Assembly (NCBI RefSeq): GCF_024679245.1
Contig: NC_090177.1
Coordinates: 48,457,353-48,521,352 of the forward strand
DNA: 64,000 nucleotides
Direction of reading: 5' to 3'
DNA from: Pseudorasbora parva
Lineage: Eukaryota > Chordata > Actinopteri > Cypriniformes > Gobionidae
The position numbers were made by a program, and so were the translations under genes. Below are positions 52,345-64,000 of the stretch, in pieces; within the stretch, counting starts at the first letter, position 1; each line of letters starts with the position of its first letter. The notes under the pieces are model-generated. The model was given only the letters and a program-made list of their open reading frames with translations. It searched no databases and had not been told where the DNA came from.

Positions 52345-52814
52345 CTTTTTGGGGACTGCGAATTGTTGTGACTAATAGAAGAACCAACAACACCACTGGA
52401 ATTTTTTTTGTCAGAGAATACAGAAATACGCAGGAAGCGCATACAGAATGACGATGAGGTGACGCAACGATGACCGTGCCACAGAGAAAGCAGCAAGCTG
52501 CGGTCATATGAGCATAGGGAAAAAAGAAGAACAAAAGCGTCGGTTGCCGGCCGGCTGACTCATCACCGTCACAGCACGTTTTTTGATGTCCCTCTTATTT
52601 GAGAGTCTTTACCAACGAGCTGATGAGTCGAATCAGGGGTTTGTGTTGGATGGATTAGGGACACCTGATTCAAATCAAGGTCACGCACGCACGCACGCAG
52701 CAGTCAAGCAATGGAAGGTGCCCCGTCCTTCCTTTTCTTGGGGGAGGGGAAGGTCACCGTGTTTGAGGATGGCGAAGGGGGATAGGGCGCCTCTGCCTGG
52801 AGGCCAGGCAACTC

Positions 52815-52978
52815 ATACTTACCTGGCAGGGGAGACACCATGATCATGAAGGTGGTTCACCCAGGGCGAGGCTCGGCCATTGCACTCCGGTTGTGCTGAC
52901 CCCTGCGAATTCCCCAAATGTGGGAATCTCGACTGCATAATTTATGGTAGTGGGGGACTGCGTTCGCGCTCTCCCCTG
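52815..52978 (+). ncRNA. U1: U1 snRNA, copy 15 (G33T)
   Basis: Complete. GATCATGAAG replaces GATCAGGAAG in the stem-loop I loop contacted by U1-70K (52847). Human has C at this position. Confidence 0.95.
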
Positions 52979-53986
52979 TACACACTGGTTAAAAGCAGAT
53001 AGCGTGGAGGGAAAAAGCGTGCGGTTCTTGACGCTTGTGGCGCCGCCCACTGCCCCAAAGGGTGAAGTTGCACCAGTTTTGTTATGTTTCTGTCTCTTTC
53101 TGCTGTGTCAGCCAGTGACCCGGAGAGTTCAGAGAACTGAACTGCGTTTGTTTTCATCGAGGTTGTCGAAACCTGCGACCGGTTTGCCGAATGTGGTTTT
53201 TCCCACAAACTTTGATATTCAACGGACGAGTTGATTGACAGCAGTGGTCCCAAAGGCAAAGTTGTTCGGATGGAGGTTTTCTGTCGTATGGTACGACTGT
53301 CTCGTGCGCGTGCTGTGAAAAAGCACGCGACATACGTTCGCCTATAGCCGCTCTCATGTTGTTGCTTTTTCATTTTAAAGCGCCACTAGGTGGCCATTCA
53401 CCGCGTCCTTTCTCGCCTGACCCCAGACTGAGCCCGTGCACGGGTGTACCGGCTTGGGTGAAATTGTCTCGTTCCGTCCAAGAGCTATAGCCGTTCTAGC
53501 AGACCCCGCCTCGCCCAGCCCGTAGGTTTCGGCCTGCCGCCGCCAAGCTGAATCGAAATTCCCACTTTTTTTCCGATCTGGACGGACAGTCAGACTCCAG
53601 AGAATCTTTCTGCACTGGTTTGGGCCAGATCGGGCAAAAGACCTAGGACTAGTGTGCAAAAGTAGGTTTTTCACAAAATCCCAAATACCCGAAAATTTCG
53701 CCCGCGCAACCTTCGAATCCGAGGCATGCGTCTCGCTCGGCTCGAGCCAAGGATTCCGATGATATAAGACACTTGGTTCTGCGGCGTGCGGTTTGGGAGC
53801 TACGAGCCATTTCGTGCCGGGCCCATCGGGGGGCCAGCCTTGGTGATGTTGTAGAGCGAGTGGCTAGTACCATCCCTCAAAGTTTCAGGTCTCTACGACG
53901 TAAGGCCTTTGCCAACCCTCCCCCCCTCACCGCTTCCCAGATGGGCGTCGCCTTTGCCGGCTCCCCTGCCGCTGCGTCATTGTGTC

Positions 53987-54177
53987 ATCGCTTCTCGGCC
54001 TTTTGGCTAAGATCAAGTGTAGTATCTGTTCTTATCAGTTTAATATCTGATACGTCCCCTATCCGGGGACTGCATATTAAATTGATTTTTGGCACATGGA
54101 GCCGGAACCGGGGCTTGCTCCGTCCACTCCACGCATCGACCTGGTATTGCAGTGCCTCCAGGAACGGTGTGCTTCCC
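53987..54177 (+). ncRNA. U2: U2 snRNA, intact copy J
   Basis: Consensus. Confidence 0.96.
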
Positions 54178-54647
54178 CTTTTTGGGGACTGCGAATTGTT
54201 GTGACTAATAGAAGAACCAACAACACCACTGGAATTTTTTTTGTCAGAGAATACAGAAATACGCAGGAAGCGCATACAGAATGACGATGAGGTGACGCAA
54301 CGATGACCGTGCCACAGAGAAAGCAGCAAGCTGCGGTCATATGAGCATAGGGAAAAAAGAAGAACAAAAGCGTCGGTTGCCGGCCGGCTGACTCATCACC
54401 GTCACAGCACGTTTTTTGATGTCCCTCTTATTTGAGAGTCTTTACCAACGAGCTGATGAGTCGAATCAGGGGTTTGTGTTGGATGGATTAGGGACACCTG
54501 ATTCAAATCAAGGTCACGCACGCACGCACGCAGCAGTCAAGCAATGGAAGGTGCCCCGTCCTTCCTTTTCTTGGGGGAGGGGAAGGTCACCGTGTTTGAG
54601 GATGGCGAAGGGGGATAGGGCGCCTCTGCCTGGAGGCCAGGCAACTC

Positions 54648-54811
54648 ATACTTACCTGGCAGGGGAGACACCATGATCAGGAAGGTGGTTCACCCAGGGC
54701 GAGGCTCGGCCATTGCACTCCGGTTGTGCTGACCCCTGCGAATTCCCCAAATGTGGGAATCTCGACTGCATAATTTATGGCAGTGGGGGACTGCGTTCGC
54801 GCTCTCCCCTG
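54648..54811 (+). ncRNA. U1: U1 snRNA, copy 16 (T134C)
   Basis: Complete; same variant as copy 14. Confidence 0.95.
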
Positions 54812-55819
54812 TACACACTGGTTAAAAGCAGATAGCGTGGAGGGAAAAAGCGTGCGGTTCTTGACGCTTGTGGCGCCGCCCACTGCCCCAAAGGGTGAAG
54901 TTGCACCAGTTTTGTTATGTTTCTGTCTCTTTCTGCTGTGTCAGCCAGTGACCCGGAGAGTTCAGAGAACTGAACTGCGTTTGTTTTCATCGAGGTTGTC
55001 GAAACCTGCGACCGGTTTGCCGAATGTGGTTTTTCCCACAAACTTTGATATTCAACGGACGAGTTGATTGACAGCAGTGGTCCCAAAGGCAAAGTTGTTC
55101 GGATGGAGGTTTTCTGTCGTATGGTACGACTGTCTCGTGCGCGTGCTGTGAAAAAGCACGCGACATACGTTCGCCTATAGCCGCTCTCATGTTGTTGCTT
55201 TTTCATTTTAAAGCGCCACTAGGTGGCCATTCACCGCGTCCTTTCTCGCCTGACCCCAGACTGAGCCCGTGCACGGGTGTACCGGCTTGGGTGAAATTGT
55301 CTCGTTCCGTCCAAGAGCTATAGCCGTTCTAGCAGACCCCGCCTCGCCCAGCCCGTAGGTTTCGGCCTGCCGCCGCCAAGCTGAATCGAAATTCCCACTT
55401 TTTTTCCGATCTGGACGGACAGTCAGACTCCAGAGAATCTTTCTGCACTGGTTTGGGCCAGATCGGGCAAAAGACCTAGGACTAGTGTGCAAAAGTAGGT
55501 TTTTCACAAAATCCCAAATACCCGAAAATTTCGCCCGCGCAACCTTCGAATCCGAGGCATGCGTCTCGCTCGGCTCGAGCCAAGGATTCCGATGATATAA
55601 GACACTTGGTTCTGCGGCGTGCGGTTTGGGAGCTACGAGCCATTTCGTGCCGGGCCCATCGGGGGGCCAGCCTTGGTGATGTTGTAGAGCGAGTGGCTAG
55701 TACCATCCCTCAAAGTTTCAGGTCTCTACGACGTAAGGCCTTTGCCAACCCTCCCCCCCTCACCGCTTCCCAGATGGGCGTCGCCTTTGCCGGCTCCCCT
55801 GCCGCTGCGTCATTGTGTC

Positions 55820-56010
55820 ATCGCTTCTCGGCCTTTTGGCTAAGATCAAGTGTAGTATCTGTTCTTATCAGTTTAATATCTGATACGTCCCCTATCCGGG
55901 GACTGCATATTAAATTGATTTTTGGCACATGGAGCCGGAACCGGGGCTTGCTCCGTCCACTCCACGCATCGACCTGGTATTGCAGTGCCTCCAGGAACGG
56001 TGTGCTTCCC
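55820..56010 (+). ncRNA. U2: U2 snRNA, intact copy K
   Basis: Consensus. Confidence 0.96.
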
Positions 56011-56480
56011 CTTTTTGGGGACTGCGAATTGTTGTGACTAATAGAAGAACCAACAACACCACTGGAATTTTTTTTGTCAGAGAATACAGAAATACGCAGG
56101 AAGCGCATACAGAATGACGATGAGGTGACGCAACGATGACCGTGCCACAGAGAAAGCAGCAAGCTGCGGTCATATGAGCATAGGGAAAAAAGAAGAACAA
56201 AAGCGTCGGTTGCCGGCCGGCTGACTCATCACCGTCACAGCACGTTTTTTGATGTCCCTCTTATTTGAGAGTCTTTACCAACGAGCTGATGAGTCGAATC
56301 AGGGGTTTGTGTTGGATGGATTAGGGACACCTGATTCAAATCAAGGTCACGCACGCACGCACGCAGCAGTCAAGCAATGGAAGGTGCCCCGTCCTTCCTT
56401 TTCTTGGGGGAGGGGAAGGTCACCGTGTTTGAGGATGGCGAAGGGGGATAGGGCGCCTCTGCCTGGAGGCCAGGCAACTC

Positions 56481-56644
56481 ATACTTACCTGGCAGGGGAG
56501 ACACCATGATCAGGAAGGTGGTTCACCCAGGGCGAGGCTCGGCCATTGCACTCCGGTTGTGCTGACCCCTGCGAATTCCCCAAATGTGGGAATCTCGACT
56601 GCATAATTTATGGCAGTGGGGGACTGCGTTCGCGCTCTCCCCTG
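56481..56644 (+). ncRNA. U1: U1 snRNA, copy 17 (T134C)
   Basis: Complete; same variant as copies 14 and 16. Confidence 0.95.
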
Positions 56645-57652
56645 TACACACTGGTTAAAAGCAGATAGCGTGGAGGGAAAAAGCGTGCGGTTCTTGACGC
56701 TTGTGGCGCCGCCCACTGCCCCAAAGGGTGAAGTTGCACCAGTTTTGTTATGTTTCTGTCTCTTTCTGCTGTGTCAGCCAGTGACCCGGAGAGTTCAGAG
56801 AACTGAACTGCGTTTGTTTTCATCGAGGTTGTCGAAACCTGCGACCGGTTTGCCGAATGTGGTTTTTCCCACAAACTTTGATATTCAACGGACGAGTTGA
56901 TTGACAGCAGTGGTCCCAAAGGCAAAGTTGTTCGGATGGAGGTTTTCTGTCGTATGGTACGACTGTCTCGTGCGCGTGCTGTGAAAAAGCACGCGACATA
57001 CGTTCGCCTATAGCCGCTCTCATGTTGTTGCTTTTTCATTTTAAAGCGCCACTAGGTGGCCATTCACCGCGTCCTTTCTCGCCTGACCCCAGACTGAGCC
57101 CGTGCACGGGTGTACCGGCTTGGGTGAAATTGTCTCGTTCCGTCCAAGAGCTATAGCCGTTCTAGCAGACCCCGCCTCGCCCAGCCCGTAGGTTTCGGCC
57201 TGCCGCCGCCAAGCTGAATCGAAATTCCCACTTTTTTTCCGATCTGGACGGACAGTCAGACTCCAGAGAATCTTTCTGCACTGGTTTGGGCCAGATCGGG
57301 CAAAAGACCTAGGACTAGTGTGCAAAAGTAGGTTTTTCACAAAATCCCAAATACCCGAAAATTTCGCCCGCGCAACCTTCGAATCCGAGGCATGCGTCTC
57401 GCTCGGCTCGAGCCAAGGATTCCGATGATATAAGACACTTGGTTCTGCGGCGTGCGGTTTGGGAGCTACGAGCCATTTCGTGCCGGGCCCATCGGGGGGC
57501 CAGCCTTGGTGATGTTGTAGAGCGAGTGGCTAGTACCATCCCTCAAAGTTTCAGGTCTCTACGACGTAAGGCCTTTGCCAACCCTCCCCCCCTCACCGCT
57601 TCCCAGATGGGCGTCGCCTTTGCCGGCTCCCCTGCCGCTGCGTCATTGTGTC

Positions 57653-57843
57653 ATCGCTTCTCGGCCTTTTGGCTAAGATCAAGTGTAGTATCTGTTCTTA
57701 TCAGTTTAATATCTGATACGTCCCCTATCCGGGGACTGCATATTAAATTGATTTTTGGCACATGGAGCCGGAACCGGGGCTTGCTCCGTCCACTCCACGC
57801 ATCGACCTGGTATTGCAGTGCCTCCAGGAACGGTGTGCTTCCC
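57653..57843 (+). ncRNA. U2: U2 snRNA, intact copy L
   Basis: Consensus. Confidence 0.96.
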
Positions 57844-58313
57844 CTTTTTGGGGACTGCGAATTGTTGTGACTAATAGAAGAACCAACAACACCACTGGAA
57901 TTTTTTTTGTCAGAGAATACAGAAATACGCAGGAAGCGCATACAGAATGACGATGAGGTGACGCAACGATGACCGTGCCACAGAGAAAGCAGCAAGCTGC
58001 GGTCATATGAGCATAGGGAAAAAAGAAGAACAAAAGCGTCGGTTGCCGGCCGGCTGACTCATCACCGTCACAGCACGTTTTTTGATGTCCCTCTTATTTG
58101 AGAGTCTTTACCAACGAGCTGATGAGTCGAATCAGGGGTTTGTGTTGGATGGATTAGGGACACCTGATTCAAATCAAGGTCACGCACGCACGCACGCAGC
58201 AGTCAAGCAATGGAAGGTGCCCCGTCCTTCCTTTTCTTGGGGGAGGGGAAGGTCACCGTGTTTGAGGATGGCGAAGGGGGATAGGGCGCCTCTGCCTGGA
58301 GGCCAGGCAACTC

Positions 58314-58477
58314 ATACTTACCTGGCAGGGGAGACACCATGATCATGAAGGTGGTTCACCCAGGGCGAGGCTCGGCCATTGCACTCCGGTTGTGCTGACC
58401 CCTGCGAATTCCCCAAATGTGGGAATCTCGACTGCATAATTTATGGTAGTGGGGGACTGCGTTCGCGCTCTCCCCTG
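58314..58477 (+). ncRNA. U1: U1 snRNA, copy 18 (G33T)
   Basis: Complete; same loop variant as copy 15, three units away. Confidence 0.95.
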
Positions 58478-59485
58478 TACACACTGGTTAAAAGCAGATA
58501 GCGTGGAGGGAAAAAGCGTGCGGTTCTTGACGCTTGTGGCGCCGCCCACTGCCCCAAAGGGTGAAGTTGCACCAGTTTTGTTATGTTTCTGTCTCTTTCT
58601 GCTGTGTCAGCCAGTGACCCGGAGAGTTCAGAGAACTGAACTGCGTTTGTTTTCATCGAGGTTGTCGAAACCTGCGACCGGTTTGCCGAATGTGGTTTTT
58701 CCCACAAACTTTGATATTCAACGGACGAGTTGATTGACAGCAGTGGTCCCAAAGGCAAAGTTGTTCGGATGGAGGTTTTCTGTCGTATGGTACGACTGTC
58801 TCGTGCGCGTGCTGTGAAAAAGCACGCGACATACGTTCGCCTATAGCCGCTCTCATGTTGTTGCTTTTTCATTTTAAAGCGCCACTAGGTGGCCATTCAC
58901 CGCGTCCTTTCTCGCCTGACCCCAGACTGAGCCCGTGCACGGGTGTACCGGCTTGGGTGAAATTGTCTCGTTCCGTCCAAGAGCTATAGCCGTTCTAGCA
59001 GACCCCGCCTCGCCCAGCCCGTAGGTTTCGGCCTGCCGCCGCCAAGCTGAATCGAAATTCCCACTTTTTTTCCGATCTGGACGGACAGTCAGACTCCAGA
59101 GAATCTTTCTGCACTGGTTTGGGCCAGATCGGGCAAAAGACCTAGGACTAGTGTGCAAAAGTAGGTTTTTCACAAAATCCCAAATACCCGAAAATTTCGC
59201 CCGCGCAACCTTCGAATCCGAGGCATGCGTCTCGCTCGGCTCGAGCCAAGGATTCCGATGATATAAGACACTTGGTTCTGCGGCGTGCGGTTTGGGAGCT
59301 ACGAGCCATTTCGTGCCGGGCCCATCGGGGGGCCAGCCTTGGTGATGTTGTAGAGCGAGTGGCTAGTACCATCCCTCAAAGTTTCAGGTCTCTACGACGT
59401 AAGGCCTTTGCCAACCCTCCCCCCCTCACCGCTTCCCAGATGGGCGTCGCCTTTGCCGGCTCCCCTGCCGCTGCGTCATTGTGTC

Positions 59486-59676
59486 ATCGCTTCTCGGCCT
59501 TTTGGCTAAGATCAAGTGTAGTATCTGTTCTTATCAGTTTAATATCTGATACGTCCCCTATCCGGGGACTGCATATTAAATTGATTTTTGGCACATGGAG
59601 CCGGAACCGGGGCTTGCTCCGTCCACTCCACGCATCGACCTGGTATTGCAGTGCCTCCAGGAACGGTGTGCTTCCC
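59486..59676 (+). ncRNA. U2: U2 snRNA, intact copy M
   Basis: Consensus. Confidence 0.96.
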
Positions 59677-60146
59677 CTTTTTGGGGACTGCGAATTGTTG
59701 TGACTAATAGAAGAACCAACAACACCACTGGAATTTTTTTTGTCAGAGAATACAGAAATACGCAGGAAGCGCATACAGAATGACGATGAGGTGACGCAAC
59801 GATGACCGTGCCACAGAGAAAGCAGCAAGCTGCGGTCATATGAGCATAGGGAAAAAAGAAGAACAAAAGCGTCGGTTGCCGGCCGGCTGACTCATCACCG
59901 TCACAGCACGTTTTTTGATGTCCCTCTTATTTGAGAGTCTTTACCAACGAGCTGATGAGTCGAATCAGGGGTTTGTGTTGGATGGATTAGGGACACCTGA
60001 TTCAAATCAAGGTCACGCACGCACGCACGCAGCAGTCAAGCAATGGAAGGTGCCCCGTCCTTCCTTTTCTTGGGGGAGGGGAAGGTCACCGTGTTTGAGG
60101 ATGGCGAAGGGGGATAGGGCGCCTCTGCCTGGAGGCCAGGCAACTC

Positions 60147-60310
60147 ATACTTACCTGGCAGGGGAGACACCATGATCAGGAAGGTGGTTCACCCAGGGCG
60201 AGGCTCGGCCATTGCACTCCGGTTGTGCTGACCCCTGCGAATTCCCCAAATGTGGGAATCTCGACTGCATAATTTATGGTAGTGGGGGACTGCGTTCGCG
60301 CTCTCCCCTG
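60147..60310 (+). ncRNA. U1: U1 snRNA, copy 19
   Basis: Complete, consensus. Confidence 0.96.
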
Positions 60311-61318
60311 TACACACTGGTTAAAAGCAGATAGCGTGGAGGGAAAAAGCGTGCGGTTCTTGACGCTTGTGGCGCCGCCCACTGCCCCAAAGGGTGAAGT
60401 TGCACCAGTTTTGTTATGTTTCTGTCTCTTTCTGCTGTGTCAGCCAGTGACCCGGAGAGTTCAGAGAACTGAACTGCGTTTGTTTTCATCGAGGTTGTCG
60501 AAACCTGCGACCGGTTTGCCGAATGTGGTTTTTCCCACAAACTTTGATATTCAACGGACGAGTTGATTGACAGCAGTGGTCCCAAAGGCAAAGTTGTTCG
60601 GATGGAGGTTTTCTGTCGTATGGTACGACTGTCTCGTGCGCGTGCTGTGAAAAAGCACGCGACATACGTTCGCCTATAGCCGCTCTCATGTTGTTGCTTT
60701 TTCATTTTAAAGCGCCACTAGGTGGCCATTCACCGCGTCCTTTCTCGCCTGACCCCAGACTGAGCCCGTGCACGGGTGTACCGGCTTGGGTGAAATTGTC
60801 TCGTTCCGTCCAAGAGCTATAGCCGTTCTAGCAGACCCCGCCTCGCCCAGCCCGTAGGTTTCGGCCTGCCGCCGCCAAGCTGAATCGAAATTCCCACTTT
60901 TTTTCCGATCTGGACGGACAGTCAGACTCCAGAGAATCTTTCTGCACTGGTTTGGGCCAGATCGGGCAAAAGACCTAGGACTAGTGTGCAAAAGTAGGTT
61001 TTTCACAAAATCCCAAATACCCGAAAATTTCGCCCGCGCAACCTTCGAATCCGAGGCATGCGTCTCGCTCGGCTCGAGCCAAGGATTCCGATGATATAAG
61101 ACACTTGGTTCTGCGGCGTGCGGTTTGGGAGCTACGAGCCATTTCGTGCCGGGCCCATCGGGGGGCCAGCCTTGGTGATGTTGTAGAGCGAGTGGCTAGT
61201 ACCATCCCTCAAAGTTTCAGGTCTCTACGACGTAAGGCCTTTGCCAACCCTCCCCCCCTCACCGCTTCCCAGATGGGCGTCGCCTTTGCCGGCTCCCCTG
61301 CCGCTGCGTCATTGTGTC

Positions 61319-61509
61319 ATCGCTTCTCGGCCTTTTGGCTAAGATCAAGTGTAGTATCTGTTCTTATCAGTTTAATATCTGATACGTCCCCTATCCGGGG
61401 ACCGCATATTAAATTGATTTTTGGCACATGGAGCCGGAACCGGGGCTTGCTCCGTCCACTCCACGCATCGACCTGGTATTGCAGTGCCTCCAGGAACGGT
61501 GTGCTTCCC
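61319..61509 (+). ncRNA. U2: U2 snRNA, intact copy N (T85C)
   Basis: One change, GGACCGCATA for GGACTGCATA at 61403, just 3' of the stem-loop IIa/b region. Confidence 0.95.
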
Positions 61510-61983
61510 CTTTTTGGGGACTGCGAATTGTTGTGACTAATAGAAGAACCAACAACACCACTGGAATTTTTTTTGTCAGAGAATACAGAAATACGCAGGA
61601 AGCGCATACAGAATGACGATGAGGTGACGCAACGATGACCGTGCCACAGAGAAAGCAGCAAGCTGCGGTCATATGAGCATAGGGAAAAAAGAAGAACAAA
61701 AGCGTCGGTTGCCGGCCGGCTGACTCATCACCGTCACAGCACGTTTTTTGATGTCCCTCTTATTTGAGAGTCTTTACCAACGAGCTGATGAGTCGAATCA
61801 GGGGTTTGTGTTGGATGGATTAGGGACACCTGATTCAAATCAAGGTCACGCACGCACGCACGCACGCAGCAGTCAAGCAATGGAAGGTGCCCCGTCCTTC
61901 CTTTTCTTGGGGGAGGGGAAGGTCACCGTGTTTGAGGATGGCGAAGGGGGATAGGGCGCCTCTGCCTGGAGGCCAGGCAACTC

Positions 61984-62147
61984 ATACTTACCTGGCAGGG
62001 GAGACACCATGATCAGGAAGGTGGTTCACCCAGGGCGAGGCTCGGCCATTGCACTCCGGTTGTGCTGACCCCTGCGAATTCCCCAAATGTGGGAATCTCG
62101 ACTGCATAATTTATGGTAGTGGGGGACTGCGTTCGCGCTCTCCCCTG
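61984..62147 (+). ncRNA. U1: U1 snRNA, copy 20
   Basis: Complete, consensus. Five CGCA repeats upstream and GCCAAACCCG downstream (about 62682), as in the unit of copy 7. Confidence 0.96.
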
Positions 62148-63154
62148 TACACACTGGTTAAAAGCAGATAGCGTGGAGGGAAAAAGCGTGCGGTTCTTGA
62201 CGCTTGTGGCGCCGCCCACTGCCCCAAAGGGTGAAGTTGCACCAGTTTTGTTATGTTTCTGTCTCTTTCTGCTGTGTCAGCCAGTGACCCGGAGAGTTCA
62301 GAGAACTGAACTGCGTTTGTTTTCATCGAGGTTGTCGAAACCTGCGACCGGTTTGCCGAATGTGGTTTTTCCCACAAACTTTGATATTCAACGGACGAGT
62401 TGATTGACAGCAGTGGTCCCAAAGGCAAAGTTGTTCGGATGGAGGTTTTCTGTCGTATGGTACGACTGTCTCGTGCGCGTGCTGTGAAAAAGCACGCGAC
62501 ATACGTTCGCCTATAGCCGCTCTCATGTTGTTGCTTTTTCATTTTAAAGCGCCACTAGGTGGCCATTCACCGCGTCCTTTCTCGCCTGACCCCAGACTGA
62601 GCCCGTGCACGGGTGTACCGGCTTGGGTGAAATTGTCTCGTTCCGTCCAAGAGCTATAGCCGTTCTAGCAGACCCCGCCTCGCCAAACCCGTAGGTTTCG
62701 GCCTGCCGCCGCCAAGCTGAATCGAAATTCCCACTTTTTTTCCGATCTGGACGGACAGTCAGACTCCAGAGAATCTTTCTGCACTGGTTTGGGCCAGATC
62801 GGGCAAAAGACCTAGGACTAGTGTGCAAAAGTAGGTTTTTCACAAAATCCCAAATACCCGAAAATTTCGCCAGCGCAACCTTCGAATCCGAGGCATGCGT
62901 CTCGCTCGGCTCGAGCCAAGGATTCCGATGATATAAGACACTTGGTTCTGCGGCGTGCGGTTTGGGAGCTACGAGCCATTTCGTGCCGGGCCCATCGGGG
63001 GGCCAGCCTTGGTGATGTTGTAGAGCGAGTGGCTAGTACCATCCCTCAAAGTTTCAGGTCTCTACGACGTAAGGCCTTTGCCAACCCTCCCCCCTCACCG
63101 CTTCCCAGATGGGCGTCGCCTTTGCCGGCTCCCCTGCCGCTGCGTCATTGTGTC

Positions 63155-63345
63155 ATCGCTTCTCGGCCTTTTGGCTAAGATCAAGTGTAGTATCTGTTCT
63201 TATCAGTTTAATATCTGATACGTCCCCTATCCGGGGACTGCATATTAAATTGATTTTTGGCACATGGAGCCGGAACCGGGGCTTGCTCCGTCCACTCCAC
63301 GCATCGACCTGGTATTGCAGTGCCTCCAGGAACGGTGTGCTTCCC
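63155..63345 (+). ncRNA. U2: U2 snRNA, intact copy O
   Basis: Consensus RNA. Followed by GCGACTTG and the short-T spacer. Confidence 0.96.
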
Positions 63346-63811
63346 CTTTTTGGGGACTGCGACTTGTTGTGACTAATAGAAGAACCAACAACACCACTGG
63401 AATTTTGTCAGAGAATACAGAAATACGCAGGAAGCGCATACAGAATGACGATGAGGTGACGCAACGATGACCGTGCCACAGAGAAAGCAGCAAGCTGCGG
63501 TCATATGAGCATAGGGAAAAAAGAAGAACAAAAGCGTCGGTTGCCGGCCGGCTGACTCATCACCGTCACAGCACGTTTTTTGATGTCCCTCTTATTTGAG
63601 AGTCTTTACCAACGAGCTGATGAGTCGAATCAGGGGTTTGTGTTGGATGGATTAGGGACACCTGATTCAAATCAAGGTCACGCACGCACGCACGCAGCAG
63701 TCAAGCAATGGAAGGTGCCCCGTCCTTCCTTTTCTTGGGGGAGGGGAAGGTCACCGTGTTTGAGGATGGCGAAGGGGGATAGGGCGCCTCTGCCTGGAGG
63801 CCAGGCAACTC

Positions 63812-63975
63812 ATACTTACCTGGCAGGGGAGACACCATGATCAGGAAGGTGGTTCACCCAGGGCGAGGCTCGGCCATTGCACTCCGGTTGTGCTGACCCC
63901 TGCGAATTCCCCAAATGTGGGAATCTCGACTGCATAATTTATGGTAGTGGGGGACTGCGTTCGCGCTCTCCCCTG
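63812..63975 (+). ncRNA. U1: U1 snRNA, copy 21
   Basis: Complete, consensus; ends 25 bases before the window edge, with its 3' box just inside. Confidence 0.96.
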
Positions 63976-64000
63976 TACACACTGGTTAAAAGCAGATAGC

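Larger units (their letters stand above)
50516..64000 (+). repeat. Clean U2-U1 tandem array, eight U1 and seven U2, to the window edge
   Basis: Period 1833 bp, with 1837 then 1828 bp in the last two steps (an extra CGCA; then loss of one C and four T). The last complete U2-U1 spacer (63346-63811) is of the short-T type otherwise seen only after K2 and K3. U1 variants alternate across copies 14-18. Nothing gene-like appears between the snRNAs. Confidence 0.95.

Noticed and set aside
1..64000. CRISPR-like or satellite interpretation of the periodic repeats
   Set aside because: The 1.83-kb period is explained by complete snRNA gene units.

Overview
The window is part of a tandem array of linked U2 and U1 spliceosomal snRNA genes of a vertebrate, most likely a ray-finned fish. 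It is repeatedly invaded by a U2-specific non-LTR retrotransposon that I identify as Keno (Tx1 group of the L1 superfamily). The fish assignment is inference: Keno elements are known from teleosts, U1/U2 linkage is reported in some fish, and both RNAs are of vertebrate type. No prokaryotic features and no host protein-coding genes are seen.

Layout. An uninterrupted unit is 1833 bp (1828-1837): U2 (about 191 nt), about 470 bp of spacer, U1 (164 nt), and about 1010 bp of spacer back to the next U2, all on the + strand. The window holds 21 complete U1 genes, 15 uninterrupted U2 genes and 5 U2 genes split by Keno. A sixth Keno fragment lies at the left edge. Blocks: 1-566 Keno fragment K0; 581-1944 spacer and U1; 1945-7637 U2 split by K1; 7638-11113 two U1 and one U2; 11114-16811 U2 split by K2; 16812-18449 spacer and U1; 18450-24090 U2 split by K3; 24091-25724 spacer and U1; 25725-30468 U2 5' end plus truncated K4; 30467-44834 clean array (8 U1, 7 U2); 44835-50515 U2 split by K5; 50516-64000 clean array (8 U1, 7 U2).

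Keno. Every copy is in U2 sense orientation and its 3' end joins U2 exactly at nucleotide 38. The insertion therefore breaks the branch-point recognition sequence GTAGTA (U2 nt 33-38). Each complete copy is about 5.5 kb: a 5' UTR, ORF1 (437-441 aa, three CCHC zinc knuckles), ORF2 (1150-1151 aa; apurinic-type endonuclease, reverse transcriptase, C-terminal CCHC), and a roughly 0.43 kb 3' UTR with AATAAA and a short A tail. Two diverged subfamilies coexist: A (K1, K5) and B (K0, K2, K3, K4). K1, K2, K3 and K5 have both ORFs open. K0 and K4 have lost their 3' ends together with the downstream half of U2.

How the parts work together. The U2 promoter stays intact upstream of each Keno, so transcription from U2 +1 should run into the element. 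The 5' junction of K2 records this: a second copy of U2 nt 1-34 lies between the target U2 and the element, flanked by a 9-bp target-site duplication. Other points for follow-up are a conserved putative mini-intron and stem-loop in the Keno 5' UTR, an element-wide excess of TTTTA on the sense strand, two roughly 1-kb deletions spanning the Keno/U2 nick point (one with templated filler), a CTCF-like motif in every unit, and unit-specific variants inside protein-binding loops of U1 and U2.
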